A stretch of DNA of 64,000 bases from Chryseobacterium gleum (GTDB lineage: Bacteria; Bacteroidota; Bacteroidia; Flavobacteriales_D; Crocinitomicaceae): assembly GCA_945897805.1 (NCBI GenBank), contig CAMDFX010000001.1, forward strand, positions 496,001-560,000, read 5' to 3'. Numbering within the stretch: position 1 is the first letter of the stretch; each line of letters starts with the position of its first letter. Of the stretch, positions 26,431 through 35,263 are shown piece by piece. The position numbers and the translations under genes were made by a program. The notes beneath the pieces are model-generated. The model saw nothing but the letters and a program-made list of their open reading frames with translations. It made no database searches and had not been told where the DNA came from.

Positions 26431-27501
26431 ATGTTACAAGAAAAAATAAACATCAGGGTGACACCAACTCAACATTCCAAAATCAGTCAAGTAGATTGGG
26501 AAAATTTACCTTTTGGTAAAGTGTTTTCTGACCACATGTTAATGATGGAATACAAAGATGGAGCGTGGCAAGAAGCAGAAATAATGGAGTTTGGAAGTTT
26601 CTTATTTCATCCTGCAACGTCGGCAATTCATTATGGACAATCGATTTTTGAGGGTATGAAAGCAAATAAATCTGCCAAAGGTGAAGTTTTAATTTTTCGT
26701 CCAGAAATGAACGCCCGTCGTTTTCATGAGTCTTGTGAGCGCATGTGTATGCCAATTATTCCCGAAGATTTATTTGTAGAATGTGTGCGTAAATTGGCAG
26801 AAGTTGATAGCGATTGGATTCCTAATAAACCTGGATATTCACTATATATTCGTCCTTTCATGTTTGCAACGGATGAATTTGTAGGAATTAGACCTTCTGA
26901 AACTTATAAATTTATCATTTTCACTTGTCCTGTAGGTGCGTATTATTCAGAACCTGTAAATGTAAAAATTGAAGAATATTATACAAGAGCTGTTGAAGGA
27001 GGCGTAGGCCGTGCAAAAGCAGCAGGAAATTATGGCGCTTCTTTGTATCCTGCAAAACAAGGTCAAATGAAAGGTTTCCACCAATTATTGTGGACAGATG
27101 CCAAAACGCACGAATATATTGAGGAATCAGGGACAATGAATATCATGCTGGTAATCAATGGAAAATTAATTACGCCTTCTGAAGACACTGATACAATTTT
27201 AAGAGGAATTACTAAACGCAGCGTCATCGAACTTGCACAATCTTGGGGAGTGGAAGTGGAAGAACGCAAAGTGACTGTAAAGGAATTGGTTGGAGCTATA
27301 AAAGACGGAAGTTTGACAGAAGCTTTCGGTGCTGGAACGGCTGCAACTATCGCACATATTGCTAAAATTGGTTACAGAGATGAAGTTTTAGAATTGCCGC
27401 CAATTGAAGGAAGAACTATTTCAAACAAAGTAAGCGATTTCATGGAGGCAATCAAATCTGGTGAAGTAGAAGATACTTTCGGCTGGATTTTGAAAGCTTA
27501 A
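26431..27501 (+). CDS. ilvE: Branched-chain amino acid aminotransferase
   Basis: 356 residues, fold-type IV PLP enzyme. The Schiff-base lysine is in GASLYPAKQGQMKGFHQLLW, and YIEESGTMNIMLV and GAGTAATIAHI are the substrate and cofactor loops of the class IV aminotransferase signature. IHYGQSIFEGMKANK lies near the N-terminus. It transfers the amino group between glutamate and the keto acids of leucine, isoleucine and valine, and in this phylum also feeds branched-chain fatty acid synthesis. It is monocistronic, followed by a clear terminator. Confidence 0.95.
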   Translation: MLQEKINIRVTPTQHSKISQVDWENLPFGKVFSDHMLMMEYKDGAWQEAEIMEFGSFLFHPATSAIHYGQSIFEGMKANKSAKGEVLIFRPEMNARRFHESCERMCMPIIPEDLFVECVRKLAEVDSDWIPNKPGYSLYIRPFMFATDEFVGIRPSETYKFIIFTCPVGAYYSEPVNVKIEEYYTRAVEGGVGRAKAAGNYGASLYPAKQGQMKGFHQLLWTDAKTHEYIEESGTMNIMLVINGKLITPSEDTDTILRGITKRSVIELAQSWGVEVEERKVTVKELVGAIKDGSLTEAFGAGTAATIAHIAKIGYRDEVLELPPIEGRTISNKVSDFMEAIKSGEVEDTFGWILKA

Positions 27502-27519
27502 TTTGAATTAATATTTATT

Positions 27520-27552
27520 GAAAGCTTCCAATTAATTTTGGGAGCTTTTTTT
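27520..27552 (+). terminator. Intrinsic terminator after ilvE
   Basis: AAAGCTTCC and GGGAGCTTT form a 9-bp stem (one G-U pair) followed by a T run, 19 nt after the ilvE stop. Confidence 0.85.
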
Positions 27553-27597
27553 ATGGAATCTTGATGAAAAATACATCTTCTTAGAAATTGAAAGAGT

Positions 27598-28920
27598 ATG
27601 AAAAAATGGCTATTCGTTGTTTTGCTTTTCTTCGTAATAAAAGTAAACGCACAAAACACTTTTGTTTTTGAGTTAAATTGCAAAGACAAAAACACACAGG
27701 AAAATATTCCAAATGTCAACGCGCTTTTTCAAGTGGCAGATTCTGCGTATAAAGCAAAATCGAATTTTTCAGGAAAAATCTTTGTCAAATTACATTCAAT
27801 TACAAAGTTTTCCATTTCGCTAGATCATGGGTATTACGATTCTGAATCAATCGATATTTTTCCGCCAAAATCAATTTCAGTTAATGATACAATCAGAAAG
27901 ACTGTTTACCTCACCAAAACAAAAGTTAAAGTGCTCAACGAAGTAGTTGTTTTGGCGCCAGGTGCGGTTCAAGTGCTTTTTCAATCTGAAAAATTAAGTG
28001 TTTCTGATTTTGAAATTTTGCCCAACGGAGAATTGCTCCTTTTAGCTTATCCGAAAAGATTAGACAAAGGAAGTGAATTGCTGATTTATGACGGAAAACA
28101 AGTGCTGCAGAGTTTTAAATTGAAAGAAAATCCAAAAGAATTGATTCATGATTTTCGCGGTAATGTGCACGTTGTTTGCGAAAATGGAATTTATGGAATT
28201 CACAGAGAGAAGCAAAATATTGGTATTTCAACCATCGATAAAGCATACTACATGAAATACATTTTTCCAGTGGTCGATACTGTGCAATCAAAATTGTTCT
28301 TTTCCAATTTCAACCCAAATTATCCAGCGTTCGACTATTTGGCTTTTGATCAATTGGATTCCACTTATTCAAAAATAATGGAAATCAAAGATGAATTGAT
28401 GATGGAATTGTACCGCGCTGAATACAAATGGGTAGATGTGCGAACCAAACTTTGGGCTTTCAACAAAGAAATTGAAACGGGAATAGACAAAGAAATTTGG
28501 GTTGGTGCGAATTATTTTACAAACACGCTTTATTACAAACAATTATACGCGCCGATGTTTCGCAAAAATGATTCGATTTATGTCTTTGATTATTACAAAG
28601 ATTTGCTTTTTTCATTCGATTCCCGGGGAAATAAATTAGACAGTATTCCGATTTTTCATCACTATCAACCCAAACAAACTGGCTGGAAACGGAATTTGCT
28701 TCAAGACGAAATTACAGGAGAAGTTTACGCGTTTTTTGAAAAAGCAGGAATTTGTTCAGTTCAGAAAATCAATTTGCGAACAGGAGTTTTGGGAGATAAA
28801 ATTCAATTTGAGCAAAAATACGTGGATAAAGTTGCCATCAATGGTGGAAAAGCATATTATATTTATAGACCCTTTGAATCTGCACAAAAAAAGTTTTTGT
28901 ACGTGACGCAATTGCCTTGA
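27598..28920 (+). CDS. Secreted protein of unknown function, propeller-like
   Basis: 440 residues. A signal peptide (MKKWLFVVLLFFVIKVNA) is followed by a carboxypeptidase-regulatory-like beta-sandwich (about 22-110), where a TonB-box or plug would otherwise follow. The rest has repeated strand motifs such as DFEILPNGELLLLAYPKR, LIYDGKQVLQSFKL and DFRGNVHVVCENGIYGI, which suggest a six-bladed propeller. The family is not one I can name. It carries no type IX C-terminal domain and no lipobox, so it is probably periplasmic. It converges on the nuclease gene, separated by a shared hairpin. Confidence 0.75.
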   Translation: MKKWLFVVLLFFVIKVNAQNTFVFELNCKDKNTQENIPNVNALFQVADSAYKAKSNFSGKIFVKLHSITKFSISLDHGYYDSESIDIFPPKSISVNDTIRKTVYLTKTKVKVLNEVVVLAPGAVQVLFQSEKLSVSDFEILPNGELLLLAYPKRLDKGSELLIYDGKQVLQSFKLKENPKELIHDFRGNVHVVCENGIYGIHREKQNIGISTIDKAYYMKYIFPVVDTVQSKLFFSNFNPNYPAFDYLAFDQLDSTYSKIMEIKDELMMELYRAEYKWVDVRTKLWAFNKEIETGIDKEIWVGANYFTNTLYYKQLYAPMFRKNDSIYVFDYYKDLLFSFDSRGNKLDSIPIFHHYQPKQTGWKRNLLQDEITGEVYAFFEKAGICSVQKINLRTGVLGDKIQFEQKYVDKVAINGGKAYYIYRPFESAQKKFLYVTQLP

Positions 28921-28941
28921 CGGATTGAATTTTTTAGCAAA

Positions 28942-28971
28942 AATAAAGTATTCCGTCGAGAATACTTTATT
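28942..28971. terminator. Bidirectional hairpin between convergent genes
   Basis: AATAAAGTATTC (28942-28953) and GAATACTTTATT (28960-28971) form a perfect 12-bp stem with loop CGTCGA. It lies between the convergent stops at 28920 and 28988. The stem is AT-rich and a strong T run is absent, so termination strength is uncertain. Confidence 0.7.
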
Positions 28972-28987
28972 CATTTGAAAGCACTTA

Positions 28988-29944
28988 TTATTTCAATTTT
29001 ACTGTAATCGAAACTGGCAAATGATCTGAATAACCAGCCAAATATTTCTTTCCGCCATAAGTTCTGAACGGTTGAATATTTCCTTTGTATTCTTCCATCA
29101 AATATTTTGGAGAATAAATTTTTCCTGAATTTGGAATTACTTTGAAACACTTTTTGCTAAAATTTCCTGGCGAAACTAAAATGTGGTCCAAAATATCCCA
29201 AGCGTTGTTGTAAAAATAAGTTCCACCAAATTCGCCTGATGTTTTGATAATTTGTGGCTGCAATTTTTCTGCAATCAACATTGGTGCTTTGTTGGTAGGA
29301 TAATCGTTTAAATCACCCATAAAAATAATTTTCGATTTGGGATTTACCTTCAAAACCGAATCAATGAAAATTCGCGCATTTTTAGCAGCTTCTAAGCGAT
29401 TTGGTTCACTTTTGTCTTCGCCGCCACGTCTGCTTGGCCAGTGATTTACCATCATAAAAACAGTGTCTTTTTTGCATGTAAATTTAGACCATAAAATGTC
29501 TCTTGAACTTGGCTTTTCCATTCCTGGCAAAGTAAATCTAATGGATCCAGATTTTTGAAATTTCAAATGAATACTGTCATAAATCAAACCAACGTCAATT
29601 CCTCTTTCATCAGGACTTTCGTAATGAACAACGCCATGGGTTTTTGACATCGTTGGAGAAAATCGAATCACATCTCTCAAAACAGCTGCGTTTTCAATTT
29701 CAACCATTCCAACGGCCAACACATTTCCCATTTCACCCAAAACTTGATTGATATGAGTGATTTTTTCCATGTAACGCTTTCCATTCCAGTTGTTTTCTGC
29801 AATTGGAAGAAATTCTTCATCGTCTTTCTTTGGATCGTTGATGGTATCGAAAAGGTTTTCAACGTTGTAAAAACCAATCTTGTATTCTTGTGCTTTGGAA
29901 TTTAAAGCCAACAAGATAAATAATGAAACTAATGTTTTTTGCAT
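28988..29944 (-). CDS. Secreted endonuclease/exonuclease/phosphatase family protein
   Basis: 318 residues from ATG 29944; an in-frame ATG seven codons upstream is rejected because it overlaps the promoter box. MQKTLVSLFILLALNSKAQ is a signal peptide. The EEP fold is shown by IGFYNVENLFDT, VGMVEIENAAVLRDV, FMMVNHWPSRRGG, IIFMGDLNDYP and YAGYSDHLPVSI, which carry the metal ligands (N, E, D, N, D, H). It is probably a periplasmic or extracellular nuclease or phosphoesterase. A TACTTTTG box ends only 4 nt before the ATG, so the mRNA would be almost leaderless. Confidence 0.88.
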   Translation of the reverse strand: MQKTLVSLFILLALNSKAQEYKIGFYNVENLFDTINDPKKDDEEFLPIAENNWNGKRYMEKITHINQVLGEMGNVLAVGMVEIENAAVLRDVIRFSPTMSKTHGVVHYESPDERGIDVGLIYDSIHLKFQKSGSIRFTLPGMEKPSSRDILWSKFTCKKDTVFMMVNHWPSRRGGEDKSEPNRLEAAKNARIFIDSVLKVNPKSKIIFMGDLNDYPTNKAPMLIAEKLQPQIIKTSGEFGGTYFYNNAWDILDHILVSPGNFSKKCFKVIPNSGKIYSPKYLMEEYKGNIQPFRTYGGKKYLAGYSDHLPVSITVKLK

Positions 29945-30081
29945 GAAACAAAAGTAAGTAAACAATTTCTGAATGTAATTTTTCTTCTTTAAATAATTGT
30001 TAAGGTTGAAAAAGAATGAGTTAATAAGGAGAAATAATCATATTCAAAATAGGGTAAAACAATTTGATTAAGCTTATTTCA

Positions 30082-30089
30082 TATCTTTG
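30082..30089 (+). promoter_or_regulatory. Phosphohexomutase -7 promoter box (TATCTTTG)
   Basis: A perfect TANNTTTG match. It covers the first possible TTG start at 30087, so translation must begin downstream. TTTG at 30063-30066 is only 15 nt upstream and is a weak -33 candidate. Confidence 0.6.
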
Positions 30090-30116
30090 TACTTGAAAAT
30101 TTTAAAACAAGATAAA

Positions 30117-31526
30117 TTGGCACAAAAAATTAAATTTGGAACTGACGGATGGAGAGCAATCATCGCAGATGAATTCACCGTTGAAAATGTTGCTAGAGTA
30201 GCAATTGCAACTGGTAACTGGACAAAACAGAATTATGACAAACCAAGTATTGTGATTGGTCATGACTGTCGTTTCGCTGGTGAATTGTTTGTTGAAACTG
30301 CCGTAAAAGTGTTCTTAAGTCAAGGGATTCATGTAAAAATGGCCAAAGGTTTTGTTTCAACACCTATGATTTCTTTGGCTGCAAATCAATTCAATTGCGG
30401 AATTGGTGTTGTAATCACCGCAAGTCACAATCCACCAGCCTATAATGGTTTTAAATTGAAAGCTTATTTCGGTGGACCGTTGTCTCCTGAGCATGTGCAA
30501 GAAGTGGAAGATATTATTCCTGAAACAAATACTTTAGATTTAAACGCTATTTCAATGCAGGATGCAATAGCTTCTGGGCAATTGGAAATCGTTGATTTAG
30601 AGACGCGTTATGTGGATCATGTGAAAGCAAACTTTGATTTGGAAGCGATCAAAAATTCTGGATTAAGATTGGTTTACGATGCCATGTATGGTGCTGGTCA
30701 AAGCGCGATGAAAAGAATTTTGCCTGATACGCACTTTTTACATTGCGAACATAATCCATCTTTCTACGGTCAAGCTCCTGAGCCAATTGCGAAAAATTTG
30801 CAAGAATTAGCGAATTATATTATCGCTGATGGCAAAATCGATTGCGCCCTTGCAACGGATGGAGATGCAGATAGAATTGGTTTATATAATGGAAAAGGCG
30901 AATTTGTTGATTCACACCATATTATTTTATTGCTAATTCACTACATGGTGAAATACAAACAAATGTCAGGTAAAGTGGTAACAGCATTCAGTTGTACGCC
31001 AAGAATCGAAAAATTGGCTGAACATTACGGTTTGGAGCATATTACAACAAAAATCGGTTTCAAAGAAATTGCGACCATTATGGTTGAGCAAGATGTTTTG
31101 TTGGGTGGTGAAGAATCAGGGGGAATTGCAACCAAAGGACACATTCCAGAAAGAGATGGAATTTGGATGGGATTAATCATCTGGGAATTTATGGCGAAAT
31201 CCGGTAAATCTTTGGATGAATTAATTGATGAGGTCTACGAAATCGTAGGTGAATTCAAATTCGAAAGAAATGATTTACATATTACTGAATCATTGAAACA
31301 AAGCATCATTGCAAACTGCAATAATAACTTTTACACGCATTTTGGTGACTATAAAATCCGGGATGTGAAAACAATTGACGGTTGGAAATATTTCTTCGAC
31401 GATGAACGATGGTTGATGATTCGCGCTTCTGGAACTGAACCAGTATTGAGAACCTACGCAGAAGCACCGACCTTGGAAGAAGTTCGCAAAATACTGAAAA
31501 TGACAGAAGAAACAATTTGTAAATAA
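30117..31526 (+). CDS. Phosphoglucomutase/phosphomannomutase family enzyme
   Basis: 469 residues from a TTG start at 30117. No ATG lies between the promoter and the conserved N-terminus, and TTG-GCA gives MAQKIKFGTDGWRAIIADEF, as in relatives. The four mutase loops are intact: TASHNPPAYNGFK (phosphoserine), DGDADRIG (Mg2+), GGEESGGIA (sugar) and RASGTEPVLRTYAE (phosphate). It interconverts hexose 1- and 6-phosphates for cell-wall and polysaccharide precursors; glucose, mannose or glucosamine specificity cannot be set from sequence. The gene stands alone and ends in a strong terminator. Confidence 0.92.
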   Translation: MAQKIKFGTDGWRAIIADEFTVENVARVAIATGNWTKQNYDKPSIVIGHDCRFAGELFVETAVKVFLSQGIHVKMAKGFVSTPMISLAANQFNCGIGVVITASHNPPAYNGFKLKAYFGGPLSPEHVQEVEDIIPETNTLDLNAISMQDAIASGQLEIVDLETRYVDHVKANFDLEAIKNSGLRLVYDAMYGAGQSAMKRILPDTHFLHCEHNPSFYGQAPEPIAKNLQELANYIIADGKIDCALATDGDADRIGLYNGKGEFVDSHHIILLLIHYMVKYKQMSGKVVTAFSCTPRIEKLAEHYGLEHITTKIGFKEIATIMVEQDVLLGGEESGGIATKGHIPERDGIWMGLIIWEFMAKSGKSLDELIDEVYEIVGEFKFERNDLHITESLKQSIIANCNNNFYTHFGDYKIRDVKTIDGWKYFFDDERWLMIRASGTEPVLRTYAEAPTLEEVRKILKMTEETICK

Positions 31527-31545
31527 ATTAAAATTCATCTTTTTT

Positions 31546-31582
31546 AAGAATCAATTCAGCTATGGATTGATTCTTTTTTTTT
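31546..31582 (+). terminator. Intrinsic terminator after the phosphohexomutase
   Basis: AAGAATCAAT and ATTGATTCTT form a perfect 10-bp stem (31546-31555 with 31566-31575), followed by a run of T. Confidence 0.9.
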
Positions 31583-31641
31583 ACTGTAATTTCTCGTAAA
31601 TCATTAACTTTACGCACATTTACTTATTTCAAAATTCAACA

Positions 31642-32712
31642 ATGGCAGGTTCAACTTACGGAAAATTATTCACGATTTCAACATTTGGTGAATCCCACGG
31701 CACTGCAATTGGGGGGGTTATTGATGGTTTTCCTGCTAATATTGATATTGATTTACAATATATTCAAACTCAGTTAGACAAACGCAAACCTGGCCAATCC
31801 AACATAGTTTCTCAGAGGAAAGAATCTGACCAAGTTCAATTTTTATCCGGAATTTTTGAAGGAAAATCTACCGGTGCACCCATTGGATTTTTGATTCCAA
31901 ATGAAGATGCAAAGTCAGATCATTACGATCATTTGAACGAACAATATCGACCTTCACACGCTGATTTTACTTATGATAAAAAATTCGGTCATAGAGATTA
32001 CAGGGGCGGCGGAAGATCTAGCGCTAGGGAAACAGCAAGTAGGGTAGTAGCTGGTGCTTTGGCAAAACTTTTTTTGAAAAAGAAAGGAATTTTAATTCAT
32101 GGATTTGTCTCTCAAGTTGGTAAAATAAAAATGACAGATGAAGCAATTCAAGCTGTTGATTTTAATTTGATTGAATTAAATGCTGTTCGCTGTCCGGACT
32201 TGAATTTGGCGAAAGAAATGGAAAGTCTGATTTTGGAAACGCGCAAAAATGGCGATACTATCGGCGGTTGTGTTTCGTGTTTTGTAAACGGTGTTCCCCC
32301 AGGATTAGGAGAACCAGTTTTTGATAAATTACATGCGGAATTAGGAAAAGCCATGTTGTCTATAAATGCTGTTAAAGGTTTTGAAATTGGCTCTGGATTT
32401 TCAAGCGCTGAAATGTTAGGTTCTGAGCACAACGATATTTTCAAAAGCGATGGTTCAACTAAAACAAATTATAGTGGCGGAATACAAGGCGGTATAAGTA
32501 ATGGAATGCCAATTTATTTTAAAACTGTTTTCAAACCAGTGGCGACAATAATGCAAGCACAAGCAAGTATTGATAAAATGGGAAATGAAATTACTTTAGA
32601 TGGAAAAGGACGACATGACCCATGTGTTGTGCCTCGAGCTGTAGCTATTGTTGAAGCAATGTCAGCCATTGTTTTGATGGATTTTTGGCTAAGACAAAAT
32701 GCACAAAAATGA
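31642..32712 (+). CDS. aroC: Chorismate synthase
   Basis: 356 residues. All three family signatures are visible: [14 protein letters not shown], the [20 protein letters not shown] region and the late [20 protein letters not shown]. It converts EPSP to chorismate with reduced FMN, the last common step to aromatic amino acids, folates and quinones. The stop codon overlaps the ATG of the next gene (ATGA), implying translational coupling with a membrane protein that has no obvious relation to the shikimate pathway. Confidence 0.97.
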   Translation: MAGSTYGKLFTISTFGESHGTAIGGVIDGFPANIDIDLQYIQTQLDKRKPGQSNIVSQRKESDQVQFLSGIFEGKSTGAPIGFLIPNEDAKSDHYDHLNEQYRPSHADFTYDKKFGHRDYRGGGRSSARETASRVVAGALAKLFLKKKGILIHGFVSQVGKIKMTDEAIQAVDFNLIELNAVRCPDLNLAKEMESLILETRKNGDTIGGCVSCFVNGVPPGLGEPVFDKLHAELGKAMLSINAVKGFEIGSGFSSAEMLGSEHNDIFKSDGSTKTNYSGGIQGGISNGMPIYFKTVFKPVATIMQAQASIDKMGNEITLDGKGRHDPCVVPRAVAIVEAMSAIVLMDFWLRQNAQK

Positions 32713-34520
32713 AATTAATTTTCAGGCTTTCAAATTGGTTAAATCAAAAATCCACGGCGGTGATTATACTGTTAGTGTTGACTTATATTTTAGGTTCGCA
32801 AGGCGATAAACATTATAAATATACGAGCTATAGTAAGCATAAACACGAAGTTGATGCAAACATAACAAGCGATGGAGGAGGATATTACGCTTATTTACCT
32901 CAATATTTTATTTACAATACGAAACATTTTGAATTTGCTCATTTTATTCAAAAAAAATATCCAAAAGGGAAGTTTTTTCAAGGAATTTCCCCAAAAAATA
33001 GCAAAGAATTTCAAGACAAATATTTTATAGGAACAGCTATTTGTATTTCACCATTTTTTTGGTTTAATCATCAGATAATCAAAATTTTTGGGGGAGAAGT
33101 TGACGGTTATTCAATCGGCTATCAATTTTCGATATTTACTGCAGCATTGGCTTTTTGGCTGCTTGGCGCTTTTAGTTTATTGCGTTTATTGCAGAAGTTC
33201 CAAATTTCAAGAAGCGCCATTTTGATTGGAATTATTGGTTTGACTTTTGGAACAAATTTGAATTATTACATCGTCTATGACCCTTCATTTTCGCATGTTT
33301 ACACCTTTGGATTGATTGCTTTTTTCCTTTTGAAACTTAAACTTTATGCTGAAAATCAAAGTAAAAAGGATTTAGTTTGGATGTTTTTTCTCTTGGGATT
33401 AATAACAATCATTAGACCAACAAATTTATTAATTGTACTTTTTATTCCATTCTTTTTCAAATCATTCAATGAATTGTGGGAGCGAATTAAAAATATTTTT
33501 TCTGCTCAAAAAGCAGCTCTTTTGATAGCATTTTTGATTTTTGGGTTTTTGATTTTCTTGCAGTTTTGGAATATTCATTCGCAGCATGGAGTTTGGCAAT
33601 TCAATGCCTATAATACTGAAGGATTTGATTTCCTTTCGAATCCAAAAATTCCTGAAGTTTTATTTGGATTTCGTAAAGGTCTTTTCATTTATTCGCCATT
33701 TTTATTGCTCATTTTTCCCGCTTTGTGGTTTTTATATCGTTCGAATCGTTTTGCATTTATTTGGTTCCTGATTTTCATTTGTATTTACATTTATGTGCTA
33801 TCATCCTGGTGGTGTTGGTACTATGGTGGAAGCATGGGGATGCGCGCCATGATTGATGTTTTCCCAATATTGATCATTCCAATCATTTTCATGTTTCAAA
33901 AACTAAATCGCTTTTTTAAACTTCTATTGATTGTTTTCACCTTTTTTATGATTCAATATAATTTGATTTTGAATTTTCAATTGGTTCGTTCAATTTTGCA
34001 TTATTCAGAAATGAATAAAGTACGCTTTGAACAAATATTTTTGCAAAAAGGCTCCAGATTTGAATGGGCTTTTCATAACATACAGCCTGACTTTGAAATA
34101 AAAGAATTTAAAAAAATAGCAAGTTTCAATTTTAGTCCAACAAAAAAAGTTTGGCTTTTGGATTCAAAAAGCAGTTATAACAAAGAATTCTATGGTACGT
34201 TGCCAAGTTTAATTCTTCACAATGATTCAAAAACCAAAGACTCCAGAATAGCAATAAAATTGACCTATTTACAGAAAATTAGTACAGAAAAAAGTGTTCC
34301 GAAAGCCCTGCTCTTTGGTTATCGAAGTAAGAAGCGAGAAAATTTATGTGTAGATTACATTGGAACACGCGTTGCAAGTTTGAATGAATTCTATCCAATT
34401 GAAGCAAGATTGACTTCAACATTCAAATATGCTGATTTTGATTCTTTAGAAGTGATGGTTGAGAACAATGATGGGATTGTAAAAAATCCAGTTTGTAAGA
34501 TTTTTAGCTTTAAAAAATGA
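32709..34520 (+). CDS. Large membrane protein, probable GT-C fold glycosyltransferase
   Basis: 603 residues from ATG 32709, which overlaps the aroC stop. Around ten to eleven membrane helices span residues 15-450, followed by a ~150-residue C-terminal extracytoplasmic part. Near the start, [20 protein letters not shown] puts an acidic residue in the first periplasmic loop, as in family 39-like GT-C enzymes that use lipid-linked sugars. [20 protein letters not shown] is a second conserved-looking loop. Donor and acceptor are unknown. A frame eight codons longer is rejected because it lies within aroC. Confidence 0.7.
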   Translation: MKLIFRLSNWLNQKSTAVIILLVLTYILGSQGDKHYKYTSYSKHKHEVDANITSDGGGYYAYLPQYFIYNTKHFEFAHFIQKKYPKGKFFQGISPKNSKEFQDKYFIGTAICISPFFWFNHQIIKIFGGEVDGYSIGYQFSIFTAALAFWLLGAFSLLRLLQKFQISRSAILIGIIGLTFGTNLNYYIVYDPSFSHVYTFGLIAFFLLKLKLYAENQSKKDLVWMFFLLGLITIIRPTNLLIVLFIPFFFKSFNELWERIKNIFSAQKAALLIAFLIFGFLIFLQFWNIHSQHGVWQFNAYNTEGFDFLSNPKIPEVLFGFRKGLFIYSPFLLLIFPALWFLYRSNRFAFIWFLIFICIYIYVLSSWWCWYYGGSMGMRAMIDVFPILIIPIIFMFQKLNRFFKLLLIVFTFFMIQYNLILNFQLVRSILHYSEMNKVRFEQIFLQKGSRFEWAFHNIQPDFEIKEFKKIASFNFSPTKKVWLLDSKSSYNKEFYGTLPSLILHNDSKTKDSRIAIKLTYLQKISTEKSVPKALLFGYRSKKRENLCVDYIGTRVASLNEFYPIEARLTSTFKYADFDSLEVMVENNDGIVKNPVCKIFSFKK

Positions 34521-34574
34521 AAATTTTTTGGCTTTTGATTTCAAATTCAAACTTTCATAATCAAAACAAAGGTT

Positions 34575-34582
34575 TATCTTTG
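34575..34582 (+). promoter_or_regulatory. Putative DUF4293 promoter box (TATCTTTG)
   Basis: A perfect TANNTTTG match, 18 nt before the ATG at 34601. Confidence 0.55.
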
Positions 34583-34600
34583 CAAAAATAATTTTACACA

Positions 34601-35074
34601 ATGATTCAGCGCATTCAAACAGTTTATTTGACCATCGTTTTGGTTTTTTTGACAATTATTTCATTCGGAGCAAGCATTTTTCATTTCAATGCTGGAGAAA
34701 TGGTTTTTCGTCTGAATTCAATGGGCGTGCAACAAATAAACGAAACTGGAGAAAATATAAATCTCCTTTCTTTGCCATTTTATGTAGGCGCAATTTTATT
34801 GATGATTGCCTGTTTATTCGCAATCATTCTATTCAAAAATTTGAAAACCCAATTGGCGGTAGCAAGATTTGCTGCGATGTTCTATTTTGTTGTGCTGGTT
34901 TTTGCATGCTTTGGTGCTTTTTTAGGGAAATATTTTACCAATCAAGAGAATTCGAAACTTTCATTAGGCCTTGGTTTTTACTTATTGGTGTTGGGATTTC
35001 CTTTGATCCTACTTGCTGTGAAATCAATCAACAAAGACAAAAAATTGATTGATTCAGTCAATCGTTTAAGATAA
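34601..35074 (+). CDS. DUF4293 family membrane protein
   Basis: 157 residues with the characteristic opening MIQRIQTVYLTIVLVFLTII. Four membrane helices lie near 7-27, 58-82, 87-110 and 122-142, with a short extracytoplasmic loop (MVFRLNSMGVQQINETGEN) between the first two. DUF4293 is restricted to Bacteroidota and has no known role. It has its own promoter box and is followed by the ABC-F gene on the same strand. Confidence 0.85.
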   Translation: MIQRIQTVYLTIVLVFLTIISFGASIFHFNAGEMVFRLNSMGVQQINETGENINLLSLPFYVGAILLMIACLFAIILFKNLKTQLAVARFAAMFYFVVLVFACFGAFLGKYFTNQENSKLSLGLGFYLLVLGFPLILLAVKSINKDKKLIDSVNRLR

Positions 35075-35198
35075 ATTATTGGATTTTAGCTGTCCGTTTT
35101 GCATTTTTTTTTCATTGTCAAGTTTTCGAGTTTTCGAGTTGAGATTGATTTAATACTACTTAAACGAGCAAACCAACTTCCTATTTAAAACTTTCACT

Positions 35199-35206
35199 TA
35201 CCTTTG
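35199..35206 (+). promoter_or_regulatory. ABC-F gene promoter box (TACCTTTG)
   Basis: A TANNTTTG match 57 nt upstream of the ATG. No good TTTG -33 box is present. The leader of ~50 nt has no obvious uORF or attenuator hairpin. Confidence 0.5.
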
Positions 35207-35263
35207 CACGCTTGAATTGCAAAAATTAGCATTCATTCCATCACTCAAGAAAAAAAACAATTC

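Noticed and set aside
30087-30116. TTG at 30087 as start of the phosphohexomutase
   Set aside because: It overlaps the TATCTTTG promoter box, so it would not be in the transcript; TTG 30117 fits the family start.
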